Shown here: piece after piece, positions 55,779 through 64,000 of the stretch
Position numbering within the stretch: the first letter of the stretch is position 1
Layout: each line of letters opens with the position of its first letter
NCBI GenBank assembly: GCA_021775255.1
Contig: JAJFIA010000019.1
Location: forward strand, 124,001-188,000
Origin: Roseovarius sp.
GTDB taxonomy: Bacteria > Pseudomonadota > Alphaproteobacteria > Rhodobacterales > Rhodobacteraceae
Length of the DNA stretch: 64,000 nt
Direction: 5' to 3'
Notes under the pieces: generated by a model
Told to the model about the DNA's origin: nothing
The model's input: only the letters and a program-made list of their open reading frames with translations
Database searches by the model: none
Program-made: the position numbers and the translations under genes

Positions 55779-55852
55779 GTAGGGTGGGTGATTTCACCCA
55801 CCGTTGCGTGAAAGGGTATGGTTCGGATGGTGCATACGAGCATGCACCCTAC
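55779..55852. repeat. Three-part inverted repeat with REP-like ends
   Basis: Outer arms GTAGGGTG (55779-55786) and CACCCTAC (55845-55852) enclose two perfect hairpins: GGTGGGTGA-TT-TCACCCACC (55783-55802) and GGTGCAT-acgagc-ATGCACC (55829-55848). Non-coding. Together with the repeat at 55703 it fills most of the gap between xerD and the AT-rich gene. Confidence 0.7.
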
Positions 55853-55918
55853 GCTTGCTAAGAGTGGCATACGGCTTCATCAATCTTGCCCATAGTGCTT
55901 ACGGCCCGGCGTGAAGGG

Positions 55919-56686
55919 TCATAAAAAGGAGCGTGCAATGGTCAGAAAAAGATCAACATTTGGAAGGAAAAATAGAATATATCCAACCACTGCGAAAAGT
56001 AGCGCGACAGCTAATCCAATTTTGTTATGAGCAGAAAATTCATCATATCTGTCGATCAAAATGGACCTCAGAACATCCTCGTGACGACTTTTTGCATTTG
56101 AGTAGCCAACGTGATCTCGGTCTCTTCGTTTTTGATCATCATCCATTCCATCGGTGCGACCACTACTAGACCAGCGAGCATCGTCCGAAAATGCCTCCCA
56201 TTCATCGTCATAGTATTTGCCATAAAGCGTACGATGTCCGTTTTCCCTTATGTCACCGTGTAATCGGTGGAAATCGTAATACGTAAACTCATTCAACCCA
56301 TGATTTACCCAAGCATTTTGACTAGGGCCAAATCGAATGGAAGATGGGCGTCGCAAAAGAAAGATTACGCGCCCAGCCGCGATAAAAATCAGACCAAAAT
56401 AAATCATGGCCAATTTAGAACGCGTATCAATGCCAATCACGGAAGAATAATTGCTCGTTATCACTCCAAAACCGAAATCGTTAAGGAGAAAGTCATTCAA
56501 GTAAAGTAAGTACCCTGCTGCGGAAGCCAGAATAGAGGCTTTCGATAGGTTGTTGTTGAAAATCCAGTAATAACTGGACCATGAAAAATTGTATACTCGC
56601 CAATAAAGCCACGGAGTTCGTCTGCTGAGAAACGTTGGGTTCTCAAGTGATTTTAGTGCTGACCTAATTTGAAATTTATGACCCAT
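55919..56686 (-). CDS. AT-rich orphan membrane protein
   Basis: 255 residues. Markedly AT-richer than its neighbours. Three or four hydrophobic stretches (ASILASAAGYLLYLNDFLLN, AMIYFGLIFIAAGRVIFLL, GLAVALLFAVVGYILFFLP) flank a polar central region (about 120-215) rich in Asp, Arg and Tyr (YYDFHRLHGDIRENGHRTLY, GKYYDDEWEAF, GMDDDQKRRDRDHVGYSN). No family recognised. Base composition and repeats beside it suggest recent transfer. Could be a defence or phage-related protein, but no evidence decides. Confidence 0.7.
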   Translation of the reverse strand: MGHKFQIRSALKSLENPTFLSRRTPWLYWRVYNFSWSSYYWIFNNNLSKASILASAAGYLLYLNDFLLNDFGFGVITSNYSSVIGIDTRSKLAMIYFGLIFIAAGRVIFLLRRPSSIRFGPSQNAWVNHGLNEFTYYDFHRLHGDIRENGHRTLYGKYYDDEWEAFSDDARWSSSGRTDGMDDDQKRRDRDHVGYSNAKSRHEDVLRSILIDRYDEFSAHNKIGLAVALLFAVVGYILFFLPNVDLFLTIARSFL

Positions 56687-56710
56687 ATATATTAGATTTC
56701 TCTTTTAATT

Positions 56711-58669
56711 TCAAACATCCAACTCCTCCACAAACCGGGCGTTCTCCTGAATATATTCAAACCGCAATTCCGGTTTTTTGCCCATCAGGCGTTCAACCAG
56801 ATCGGTGGTCTCGCCCGGCTCGTCCTCATCAATCGTGACGCGGATCAGCTTGCGCGTGGTCGGGTCCATGGTGGTTTCTTTCAGATCCTTCGCGTCCATC
56901 TCACCGAGGCCCTTGAAGCGTTGCAGGTCGATCCTGCCCTTGCCGCCAAGGCCTTTTTCGAGCAGCTCGTTCTTCTCGGCATCGTTCGACACATAAACCC
57001 GTTTGGCGCCCTGTGTCAGGCGATAGAGAGGCGGGCAGGCGAGATATAGATGCCCCGCGTCAATCAGGGGCCGCATCTGGGTATAGAAAAACGTCATCAA
57101 AAGCGAGGCGATCTGCGCGCCGTCAACATCGGCATCGGTCATGATGATGATTTTCTCATAGCGCAGATCGTCAATGTTGAATTTGGATCCCATGCCACAG
57201 CCAAGCGATTCACACAGGTCCGAGATTTCGGCATTGCTGCCCAGTTTCGATGAGGCCGCGCCCAGCACGTTGAGGATTTTGCCCTTGAGCGGCAAAAGCG
57301 CCTGTGTCTTGCGGTTGCGCGCGCCCTTGCCCGAGCCGCCGGCGCTGTCGCCTTCCACGATAAACAGCTCGGTCCCGGCGCGGTCTTTCGAGGCGCAATC
57401 GGTGAGCTTGCCGGGCAGGCGCAGTTTTTTGGTGGCGGATTTGCGTTGGGTTTCTTTTTCCTGACGACGGCGCAGGCGTTCTTCGGCGCGCAGCACCAGA
57501 AAATCCAAAATCGCGCCCGCGGATTTGGTATCGGCCGCAAGCCAGTTGTCAAAGTGATCGCGGACCGAGTTTTCAACCAGTTTTTGCGCCTCAACCGTGG
57601 CGAGGCGGTCTTTGGTCTGGCCGACGAATTCCGGCTCGCGGATGAAGCATGACACCAATGCACAGCCGCCGGTTATCAGATCATCGCGGGTGATTTGCGC
57701 GGCTTTGCGATTGCCCGCCAGATCGCCATATGCCCGGATGCCCTTGAGGATCGCGGCCCAGAACCCGGCCTCGTGGGTGCCACCTTCGGGGGTGGGCACG
57801 GTGTTGCAATAGCTTTGGATGAAGCCATCGCGCGAAGGGGTCCAGTTGATCGCCCATTCGACCTTGCCGGGGGTGGCGAATTTTTCACGAAAATCGACCG
57901 TACCGGCAAAGGGCCTCTCGGCGTAAACAGATGCGCCTCCGAGCCTTTCCATCAGGTAATCCGACAGGCCGCCGGGGAAATGAAAGCTGTCCTCGGTCGG
58001 GGTTTCGCCATCGTCCATTTCGGATTTCCAGCGTATTTCGACCCCGGAAAACAGATAGGCCTTGGAGCGCGCCATATTATAAAGCCGCGCCGGTTTGAAT
58101 TTCAGGTGGCCGAAAATATCCGCATCCGGATGAAAGGTAACCGAGGTGCCGCGCCGGTTGGGAGCGGTGCCGATCTTCTCAAGCCTGCCTTGCGGGATGC
58201 CGCGGCGAAATTCCATCGCGTGTAGCTCTTTGTTGCGGGCCACTTCGACGCGCAGATAATCCGACAAAGCATTGACCACCGACGCGCCAACACCGTGCAA
58301 TCCGCCGGATGTCTCGTAACTGTCGCCCGAGAATTTGCCACCGGCGTTGAGGGTGCAGAAAATGATCTCGAGCGCGGATTTCTTGGGGAATTTCGGGTGC
58401 GGGTCGGTGGGGATGCCGCGGCCATTATCGCGGATCGTGACATGGCCGTTTGCATGCAATTCAACCTCGATGCGGGTGGCGTGGCCGGCCACGGCCTCAT
58501 CCATCGAATTGTCCACGATCTCGGCCACCAGATGATGAAACGCCCGGTCATCGGTGCCGCCGATATACATGCCGGGGCGCAGGCGGACATGCTCCATATC
58601 CTCCAGCACCTCGATCGAGGCGGCGTTATAATCGGATGGGTCCGGTTTGCCGGATAACAGATCGTTCAT
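56711..58669 (-). CDS. parE: DNA topoisomerase IV subunit B
   Basis: 652 residues. GHKL ATPase with NSMDEAVAG and DNGRGIPTD, QLTRDDLITGGCALVS-type transducer, TOPRIM domain with EGDSAGGSGK and DADVDGAQIA, and a C-terminal end VEELDV. With ParC it decatenates sister chromosomes. ParE rather than GyrB by length (GyrB is normally over 800 residues). parC is not in the window. Confidence 0.95.
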   Translation of the reverse strand: MNDLLSGKPDPSDYNAASIEVLEDMEHVRLRPGMYIGGTDDRAFHHLVAEIVDNSMDEAVAGHATRIEVELHANGHVTIRDNGRGIPTDPHPKFPKKSALEIIFCTLNAGGKFSGDSYETSGGLHGVGASVVNALSDYLRVEVARNKELHAMEFRRGIPQGRLEKIGTAPNRRGTSVTFHPDADIFGHLKFKPARLYNMARSKAYLFSGVEIRWKSEMDDGETPTEDSFHFPGGLSDYLMERLGGASVYAERPFAGTVDFREKFATPGKVEWAINWTPSRDGFIQSYCNTVPTPEGGTHEAGFWAAILKGIRAYGDLAGNRKAAQITRDDLITGGCALVSCFIREPEFVGQTKDRLATVEAQKLVENSVRDHFDNWLAADTKSAGAILDFLVLRAEERLRRRQEKETQRKSATKKLRLPGKLTDCASKDRAGTELFIVEGDSAGGSGKGARNRKTQALLPLKGKILNVLGAASSKLGSNAEISDLCESLGCGMGSKFNIDDLRYEKIIIMTDADVDGAQIASLLMTFFYTQMRPLIDAGHLYLACPPLYRLTQGAKRVYVSNDAEKNELLEKGLGGKGRIDLQRFKGLGEMDAKDLKETTMDPTTRKLIRVTIDEDEPGETTDLVERLMGKKPELRFEYIQENARFVEELDV

Positions 58670-58874
58670 GGCTGCTCATTTCTTGTTGATTGCGGGCATT
58701 ATGCCAGAGCCACGCGGCTTGGGGAAGCTGTGTTTCATCTCGAATGCAGCCGGGAAGCTGGCAGAAAATCGCCGCGAAATACAGCGCTTTGGGGTGGAAT
58801 ATGCTGGTGGATTGTTTGCGCGTCACGATCAGTGTTATGAAGGGCCATGATTTAAGAGTGGCAGGCATATCAAC

Positions 58875-59645
58875 ATGCAAATCAGCGGTGCTTTGAAGGA
58901 ATGGATCAGCCATCGCAGAACCCTGCGGAAATGGCGCCGGGCGGCCAGGCTGGCCCCGGGCATGAATCTGGAACTGTTGCAAAAGCAAAGAGCGCAAGCG
59001 CGGGATTTGCTTGATCCCATCACGCAGTTTACCGCGATTGCCGATGGGCGACTTGCACAGCCATTGCCGGGTGCGAACACCTTTCAGAACCCTCATGGTA
59101 CGGATTGGGCCTGGCGGCCGGAATTATGGCTGCACCCCCTGGCCAGACCGGGCATTTCTTCGGTTGGGAACGGCACGAATTTCGGGCCTGATATCAAGAT
59201 CTTTCACGATTGTCCGGATTCGGAAATCACCCTTCGACAGATGCGCAATCGTCGCAGCTCGGATCTTGCGTCCTATGGGCTCAGGGCCGAGGTTTTTACG
59301 TTTGAGGGCTCCTTTTTATCGCTGGTTCTGGATTTGCCTCAGGCCGCGATCGAGGGCCTGCAGGCGCGGCATCTGATCCGGCTGGATGCGATCATTGAAC
59401 TGGAAAAACCGATGAAAATAAGCGCCCGGCTGAATATCAGGCACGGGCCAAATACTGTGCAGATCACCCGTGATCTGCCGCAGGGCAAGCCAAATGCAAT
59501 GGTGGAATTTGATCTGGCCTATAGTGATCTGAATGAAAACCGCCTTGAAGCGGCATGGATTGATCTGATCTTCGAGGATCCGGCGATGAACCAGGTGATA
59601 TTGCGCGATCTGGCAATCAGCCGCCGCCTGCGGGCCGAGCTTTGA
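58875..59645 (+). CDS. DUF6478 family protein
   Basis: 256 residues. Starts MQISGALKEWISHRRTLRKWRR; the rest has WRPELWLHPLARPGISSVGN, KIFHDCPDSEITLRQMRNRR and a hydrophobic LVLDLPQAAIEGLQ segment. The pattern fits DUF6478, a family restricted to Rhodobacterales as far as I recall. No enzyme motif. Overlaps the next gene's upstream extension and is probably co-transcribed with it. Confidence 0.75.
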   Translation: MQISGALKEWISHRRTLRKWRRAARLAPGMNLELLQKQRAQARDLLDPITQFTAIADGRLAQPLPGANTFQNPHGTDWAWRPELWLHPLARPGISSVGNGTNFGPDIKIFHDCPDSEITLRQMRNRRSSDLASYGLRAEVFTFEGSFLSLVLDLPQAAIEGLQARHLIRLDAIIELEKPMKISARLNIRHGPNTVQITRDLPQGKPNAMVEFDLAYSDLNENRLEAAWIDLIFEDPAMNQVILRDLAISRRLRAEL

Positions 59646-59656
59646 AAGAGGGTGTG

Positions 59657-60034
59657 ATGACTGATCTGACACTGACAAAAACGCGGCTTTTCGAGGGGGT
59701 ATGGGAGGGTGTGCTCAGCACGGATAGCAAGGCTAAATTCCAGCCTGAAATCGAAGTGACACATCTTGATCAGACACTTGCGGATGTTGAAGTGACGGCC
59801 GGGCCGGGGGGCGGCCAATGGAGCATCCGGGTGCCGATACCGGCGGCGTTGATTGCCGACGGGGTGCAGACATTCCTGATCCGGGACGGGCGAAACGGCG
59901 ATGTATTGAACAGTTTTGCCCTGATGGCGGGCGATTTTCTGAGCTATGACATCCGGGTGGAAATGGCCCTGCTGCGCGAAGAGCTGGACATGATGAAACG
60001 GGTGCTCAGGCGGCAAATGCCGCAGGCGAAATAG
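59657..60034 (+). CDS. Small conserved hypothetical protein paired with DUF6478
   Basis: 125 residues from ATG 59657, with GAGGG just upstream; a TTG at 59642 overlaps the preceding stop. Beta-rich start (LTKTRLFEGVWEGVL, QPEIEVTHLDQTLADVEVTA) and an amphipathic C-terminal helix (LLREELDMMKRVLRRQ). No family recognised. Convergent with rmuC. Confidence 0.7.
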   Translation: MTDLTLTKTRLFEGVWEGVLSTDSKAKFQPEIEVTHLDQTLADVEVTAGPGGGQWSIRVPIPAALIADGVQTFLIRDGRNGDVLNSFALMAGDFLSYDIRVEMALLREELDMMKRVLRRQMPQAK

Positions 60035-60053
60035 GCCGGAGCGGATCGCATAT

Positions 60054-61469
60054 CTACTCTCCTATTTGCGGAATGTCCTCATCCTCATCCTCATCAAACT
60101 CGGCCTCAATGGATTTGCTGGTTTTCGCTCCAAGGGATTTCAGTTTGTCGACCTGAGACAGCAAATTTCCCCGGCCCCGCGATAATTGATCAAACGCTTT
60201 ATCATAGGCATCACTTGCCTGCCCGAGATTTCTGCCAACATTTTCCATACTATCAACGAACCCGGCCACCTTGTCATACAAATACCCGGCCCGCGCCGCG
60301 ATTTTCTCGGCGTTATTGTTGCGTCGCTCCACCGCCCAGACATTGGCAATCGTTCTGAGCGCCATCATCAGGGTTGTGGGCGTGGCGATCATGATATTAT
60401 TGTCAATCGCAAATTCCGTCAGGCTGCCATCCTCACGCAGGGCCTCGGACAGCGCCCCTTCAACCGGAACAAACAGAATGACATAATCGACGCTGGCCTC
60501 TTCCGCGTTGTGATAGCCCTTTCCGGCCAGATTTTTGATATGGTTGCGCAGGGAAATCACATGGCGTTTGCGGGCAGGAGCAGCTTCTTCCTCGGTTTCG
60601 GCATTGACCGCATCGGAATAGGCAACCAGCATGACCTTGCTGTCAATCACCAGCGTCTTGCCGCCGGGGATATGGACAATTACATCCGGGCGATAGCGCG
60701 CGCCATCGCTGTCAATGCGGTGCGCCTGAGTTTCGTATTCCTCGCCTTCCCGCAGGCCCGAGCGCTCAAGCACGCTTTCAAGGATCATCTCCCCCCAGGC
60801 GCCCTGTTTTTGCTGATCACCCTTCAGGGCGCGGGTCAGCATCACCGCTTCTTGCGAAATTTCTTCCGAGCGTCGGCTGAGCTGTTTGATCTCGGCCTTC
60901 AGATGCTCGCGGTCTTTCAAGGTTTCGAGATGCACCTGTTTCAGCTCGCTCTCAAAATGTCCGACATTTATCTTCAGCGGGGTCAGCGCGGCATCGAGCT
61001 TTTCCAGATTGGATTTTGAGAAAGCCTCGCCCTGTACCTTCAGGGCTTCCTGTGCCATCTCGCGAAACTTGGATTCCATATCCGCGTGCAGCCTTGTCAG
61101 AAACTGTACTTTTTCGGCGGCGGCGGTTTTTTCGGATCTCATCTCGGTTTCAAGCTGCGAAATAATGCTGCTCAACTGCAGCTCTTCATCTATTTTCTCG
61201 TCCAGCTTATGCCGCAGTTTCGACAGATCCCCCATCAGCCGATCAGCTTCACTTTTGCGCTCTTCCGCCAGAGCCTCGGCGCGGTCGGCTTTTGTCGCGG
61301 TGAGTTTCAGCTCGTCTTTTAGCCGGTCAGCGATGGAAATCAGCTTGATATTTTCTGATCGCAAAGCGCTTTCATTGGCTTTTTGGCGTCGCATGAGCAC
61401 GATGAGCAAAACAGCGGCACTAATTAAGCCCGCAGCAATGATCAAAGTATATGTATCAATTTCAACCAT
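60054..61469 (-). CDS. rmuC: DNA recombination protein RmuC
   Basis: 471 residues from ATG 61469 (MVEIDTYTLIIAAGLISAAV); the upstream part of the frame overlaps mutL. One N-terminal membrane helix, long coiled coil (about 35-190), then the RmuC nuclease-like domain with GAWGEMILESVLERSGLREG, RYRPDVIVHIPGGKTLVIDS and IMIATPTTLMMALRT. Limits inverted-repeat recombination in E. coli. An unusual acidic C-terminus EAEFDEDEDEDIPQIGE. Confidence 0.93.
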   Translation of the reverse strand: MVEIDTYTLIIAAGLISAAVLLIVLMRRQKANESALRSENIKLISIADRLKDELKLTATKADRAEALAEERKSEADRLMGDLSKLRHKLDEKIDEELQLSSIISQLETEMRSEKTAAAEKVQFLTRLHADMESKFREMAQEALKVQGEAFSKSNLEKLDAALTPLKINVGHFESELKQVHLETLKDREHLKAEIKQLSRRSEEISQEAVMLTRALKGDQQKQGAWGEMILESVLERSGLREGEEYETQAHRIDSDGARYRPDVIVHIPGGKTLVIDSKVMLVAYSDAVNAETEEEAAPARKRHVISLRNHIKNLAGKGYHNAEEASVDYVILFVPVEGALSEALREDGSLTEFAIDNNIMIATPTTLMMALRTIANVWAVERRNNNAEKIAARAGYLYDKVAGFVDSMENVGRNLGQASDAYDKAFDQLSRGRGNLLSQVDKLKSLGAKTSKSIEAEFDEDEDEDIPQIGE

Positions 61470-61509
61470 CTCCGTATTCCCCAATATACCCCAAATACCC
61501 CAAACTACA

Positions 61510-63357
61510 TCATGTGCGGCCAAACAGCCGCTCAATATCGGACAGTTTTAGCTCAACATAGGTGGGGCGTCCATGGTTGCATTGGCCGGAATGCGGCGTG
61601 GCCTCCATTTCACGCAAAAGCGCGTTCATCTCATCCGCCTGCATCCGGCGGCCCGAACGGATTGAACCATGGCAGGCGATGCGGCTGAGAATGGCCTCGA
61701 TCCGGGCGCGGATGGTTTGGCTGTCACCCTGATCGGCCAGCTCATCAAGAATGTCCAGAACCATGGCGCGGGCGTTGCACGGGCCAAGGATTGCAGGGGT
61801 TTCGCGCACCGCGATGCTGCCATTGCCGAAGGGTTCAATTTTCAGGCCAAGGCGGGAAAGATCATCCGTGAGATCAAGCAGGCGGGTAGCCTCATCTTGT
61901 GACAGCTCAATGATTTCCGGGATCAGCAGGGCCTGTGAGGCCACGCCATTCTGCGCCATCTGGGTTTTCAGTTTTTCATAAACCAGCCGCTCGTGGGCGG
62001 CGTGCTGATCAACGATGACCATGCCATCACCGGTTTGGGCGATAATATAGTTTTCATGTACCTGAGCCCGCGCCGCCCCCAGCGGCAGGGTTTGCGCAGG
62101 GGTCTCGTCGGGCCCTTGCGTGCCCGCCTCGACAGGATCCACCCGGCCGCTGAAAGCCTGCTGCATATCGGAAAATCCCGGCGCTTGCGCGGCATAACCG
62201 GCAGCGCGGGCCATGGCCGACGGGCGATCCATCTGGTAGATGCGCGGCCCGGTCTGTTCGGGGCGAAAGGCCCCCAATGTCGCCCCGGCGACGGTGGTTG
62301 AAGCGCGGTGACCGGCCTCGGCCAGGGCATGGCGCAGACCAGAGACAATCAACCCCCTTGCACCGCCGGGATCACGAAACCGGACCTCGGATTTGGCCGG
62401 GTGCACGTTGACATCCACCAGGGTCGGATCGCAATCAATGAACAAAACCGCTGCCGGGTGCCGGTCACGGCTAAGGAAATCGGAATAGGCAGCACGCAGC
62501 GCGCCATAAAGCATTTTATCACGCACCGGGCGGCCATTCACAAACAGGTATTGCGCCAGGGACGAGCCGCGTGAATAGGTTGGCAAAGCGGCAAAGCCTG
62601 TCATGTGCAGCCCGTCGCGATTGGCATCAACCGGCAGGGAATTCTCGGCAAATTCCTTGCCCAAGATACGCGCCAGCCGCCCGTGCAGGGCGTCAAACAT
62701 ATCCCCGGTTTCAGGATCGGCGCGGAAGGTGATGCGGCCCTCGCCCCCGCCGGAGACATCGCGCAGGGTGAAACCCACATAAGGCTCGGCCATGCTGAGA
62801 CGTTTGAGAATATCTGTGATGGCGCGGGCCTCGGCCCGGTCGGAACGCATGAATTTAAGCCGCGCGGGCGTGGCATAGAACAGATCGCGCAAGGTTACGA
62901 TGGTGCCCTTGTTGAGCGCCGCTGGTTTTTGCGCACTGATCTGGCCGCCAGCGACGGATATCTCAGCCGCCTCATGGCCCGGCGCGCGCGATTGCAGGGT
63001 CAGTCGGCCCACCGCACCAAGCGAGGGCAGCGCTTCACCGCGAAAACCAAAGGTGTGGATATTCAGCAGGTCTGACCCATCAATTTTCGAGGTGGCATGG
63101 CGGGCCAGTGCCAGGGGCAGGTCATCAGGCGCCATGCCACAGCCATCATCCACCACCCGGATCAGGGTTTTGCCACCGTCCGAATAAGACACATCCACCC
63201 GGCGCGCACCTGCATCAAGCGCATTTTCCACCAGTTCCTTGACCGCCGAGGCCGGGCGTTCAACCACTTCACCGGCGGCGATACGGTTGATCGCGGCCTC
63301 GTCAAGCTGCCGGATAACCGGGTGTATTTCGCCTATATTGGGATCAATTTTTGCCAT
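61510..63357 (-). CDS. mutL: DNA mismatch repair protein MutL
   Basis: 615 residues from ATG 63357 ([20 protein letters not shown]); the open frame extends 29 codons upstream. GHKL ATPase with ENALDAGA and [16 protein letters not shown] and a linker. C-terminal endonuclease motif [12 protein letters not shown] fits DQHA(X)2E(X)4E, with [12 protein letters not shown] and [11 protein letters not shown]. So it is the nicking type expected in bacteria without MutH. Coordinates mismatch repair downstream of MutS. Confidence 0.96.
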   Translation of the reverse strand: MAKIDPNIGEIHPVIRQLDEAAINRIAAGEVVERPASAVKELVENALDAGARRVDVSYSDGGKTLIRVVDDGCGMAPDDLPLALARHATSKIDGSDLLNIHTFGFRGEALPSLGAVGRLTLQSRAPGHEAAEISVAGGQISAQKPAALNKGTIVTLRDLFYATPARLKFMRSDRAEARAITDILKRLSMAEPYVGFTLRDVSGGGEGRITFRADPETGDMFDALHGRLARILGKEFAENSLPVDANRDGLHMTGFAALPTYSRGSSLAQYLFVNGRPVRDKMLYGALRAAYSDFLSRDRHPAAVLFIDCDPTLVDVNVHPAKSEVRFRDPGGARGLIVSGLRHALAEAGHRASTTVAGATLGAFRPEQTGPRIYQMDRPSAMARAAGYAAQAPGFSDMQQAFSGRVDPVEAGTQGPDETPAQTLPLGAARAQVHENYIIAQTGDGMVIVDQHAAHERLVYEKLKTQMAQNGVASQALLIPEIIELSQDEATRLLDLTDDLSRLGLKIEPFGNGSIAVRETPAILGPCNARAMVLDILDELADQGDSQTIRARIEAILSRIACHGSIRSGRRMQADEMNALLREMEATPHSGQCNHGRPTYVELKLSDIERLFGRT

Positions 63358-63491
63358 ACCACCAAACCTAGCATAACCCTGCCCGATTCGGCCAATGGAT
63401 TGCGGACTGGTAAAAAAGAATTCTTTTCGGTCTACATTTGCCAAAGCACGTTATATTGTGGGCAAAACAACAAGCTTTGAGCAGAGCAAAC

Positions 63492-64000
63492 ATGAGCACT
63501 TCAGGCCGAAAGAAGCCGCGCCTTGTCGCGGATAAGCGCCATCCCCAGCCGAAGAAAAAACCGGCGGCGGCGAAAAAGAAGCCTGTGACAAGGCGTAAAA
63601 AGGCAGCGCCCAGGCGCAAGATGCGGGACAGCTCAAAGCGCATACACAACCCGGTTCTGGCGTTTTTCATCCGGCTCTTGGCGGGGCTTCTGCGGCTGGT
63701 GTGGAAAATCACCTGGCGGGTTTCGGCGGTTGGAGCGGTGCTTCTGGCACTGGCAATCGGCTATACCTACACCACCTTGCCGGATCTTAAGAGCTTTCTT
63801 GACGGGCGCTCGCGCGGGTCGGTCACGCTGCTGGATTTCAAGGGCGATGTTTTTGCCTGGCGCGGTGATCAGTTTGGCGGAGTTGTCTCGGTTGGGGGGG
63901 TGGCAAAGAGCCTGAAAAACGCCGTGGTGGCCACCGAGGACAAGCGGTTTTACCGGCATTTCGGCGTATCCCCGCGCGGGGTGGCCAGTGCGGTTCGGAT
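63492..64000 (+). CDS. Penicillin-binding protein 1A, N-terminal part (runs off window)
   Basis: Frame opens at ATG 63492 and is still open at 64000 (169 codons). A basic Lys/Arg/Pro-rich cytoplasmic tail (PQPKKKPAAAKKKP, about residues 18-45) is followed by one membrane helix (about 70-92) and the start of the glycosyltransferase 51 domain with the catalytic ATEDKRFYRHFGVSPRG motif. Bifunctional peptidoglycan polymerase. Divergent from mutL. Confidence 0.9.
   Translation, partial: MSTSGRKKPRLVADKRHPQPKKKPAAAKKKPVTRRKKAAPRRKMRDSSKRIHNPVLAFFIRLLAGLLRLVWKITWRVSAVGAVLLALAIGYTYTTLPDLKSFLDGRSRGSVTLLDFKGDVFAWRGDQFGGVVSVGGVAKSLKNAVVATEDKRFYRHFGVSPRGVASAVR

Overview
The window is a high-GC bacterial chromosome segment. 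Gene families, gene order (greA, groESL with a CIRCE element, gltD/gltB, aroK-aroB beside xerD, parE, mutL, GapR/DUF2312) and several small families typical of the group (DUF6314, DUF6478, SPOR lipoprotein, DksA-like protein) point to an alphaproteobacterium of the Rhodobacterales, probably a marine Roseobacter-type organism. This placement rests on recognised families, not on a search.

Bases 1-8158 are an accessory island next to a tRNA-Ser(TGA) gene at its right edge. It holds the start of a C5 DNA methyltransferase running off the left edge, a DUF4143 ATPase, an XRE regulator, a broken serine recombinase, and a metal module. The module has a cation-diffusion exporter converging on an operon of a Tat-exported two-domain multicopper oxidase and a ZIP transporter with an unusual extra N-terminal domain. 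A perfect inverted repeat lies upstream of the oxidase. The right end carries a fragment of one tyrosine integrase and a second integrase whose C-terminus looks damaged.

Bases 8363-14883 are a tight forward operon: SPOR lipoprotein, D,D-carboxypeptidase, tmk, holB, tatD, a metallo-beta-lactamase-fold hydrolase and an AEC transporter. Bases 14982-22445 read in reverse: an enolase-superfamily dehydratase, a zinc alcohol dehydrogenase, then a five-gene run of MFS transporter, EEP-family hydrolase, threonine dehydratase-like enzyme, alpha/beta hydrolase and HAD enzyme. Bases 22600-30708 hold a DksA-like protein, the ammonium transporter AmtB, GapR, ETF-ubiquinone oxidoreductase, greA, a membrane coiled-coil protein and a DMT transporter. 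groES-groEL follow with a CIRCE operator and a strong terminator.

Bases 33072-43713 hold a TraB/GumN protein, a small outer-membrane barrel, the glutamate synthase operon (gltD - GFA-family protein - gltB), uppP and a diguanylate cyclase. Bases 44097-55528 hold an alpha/beta hydrolase-OsmC fusion, purB, a lipoprotein, anmK with a maleate isomerase/Asp-Glu racemase-like gene, tyrS, aroK-aroB, a 49-residue membrane protein, an exported protein and xerD. A 0.4-kb non-coding block of nested inverted repeats and an AT-rich orphan membrane gene follow (55.7-56.7 kb), then parE, a DUF6478 pair, rmuC, mutL and the start of a PBP1A-type peptidoglycan synthase cut by the right edge.

The most unusual content is the oxidase-ZIP metal module, the tandem A/T-rich double hairpins between convergent genes, the repeat block near 55.7 kb with its orphan gene, and the GFA gene inside the glutamate synthase operon.
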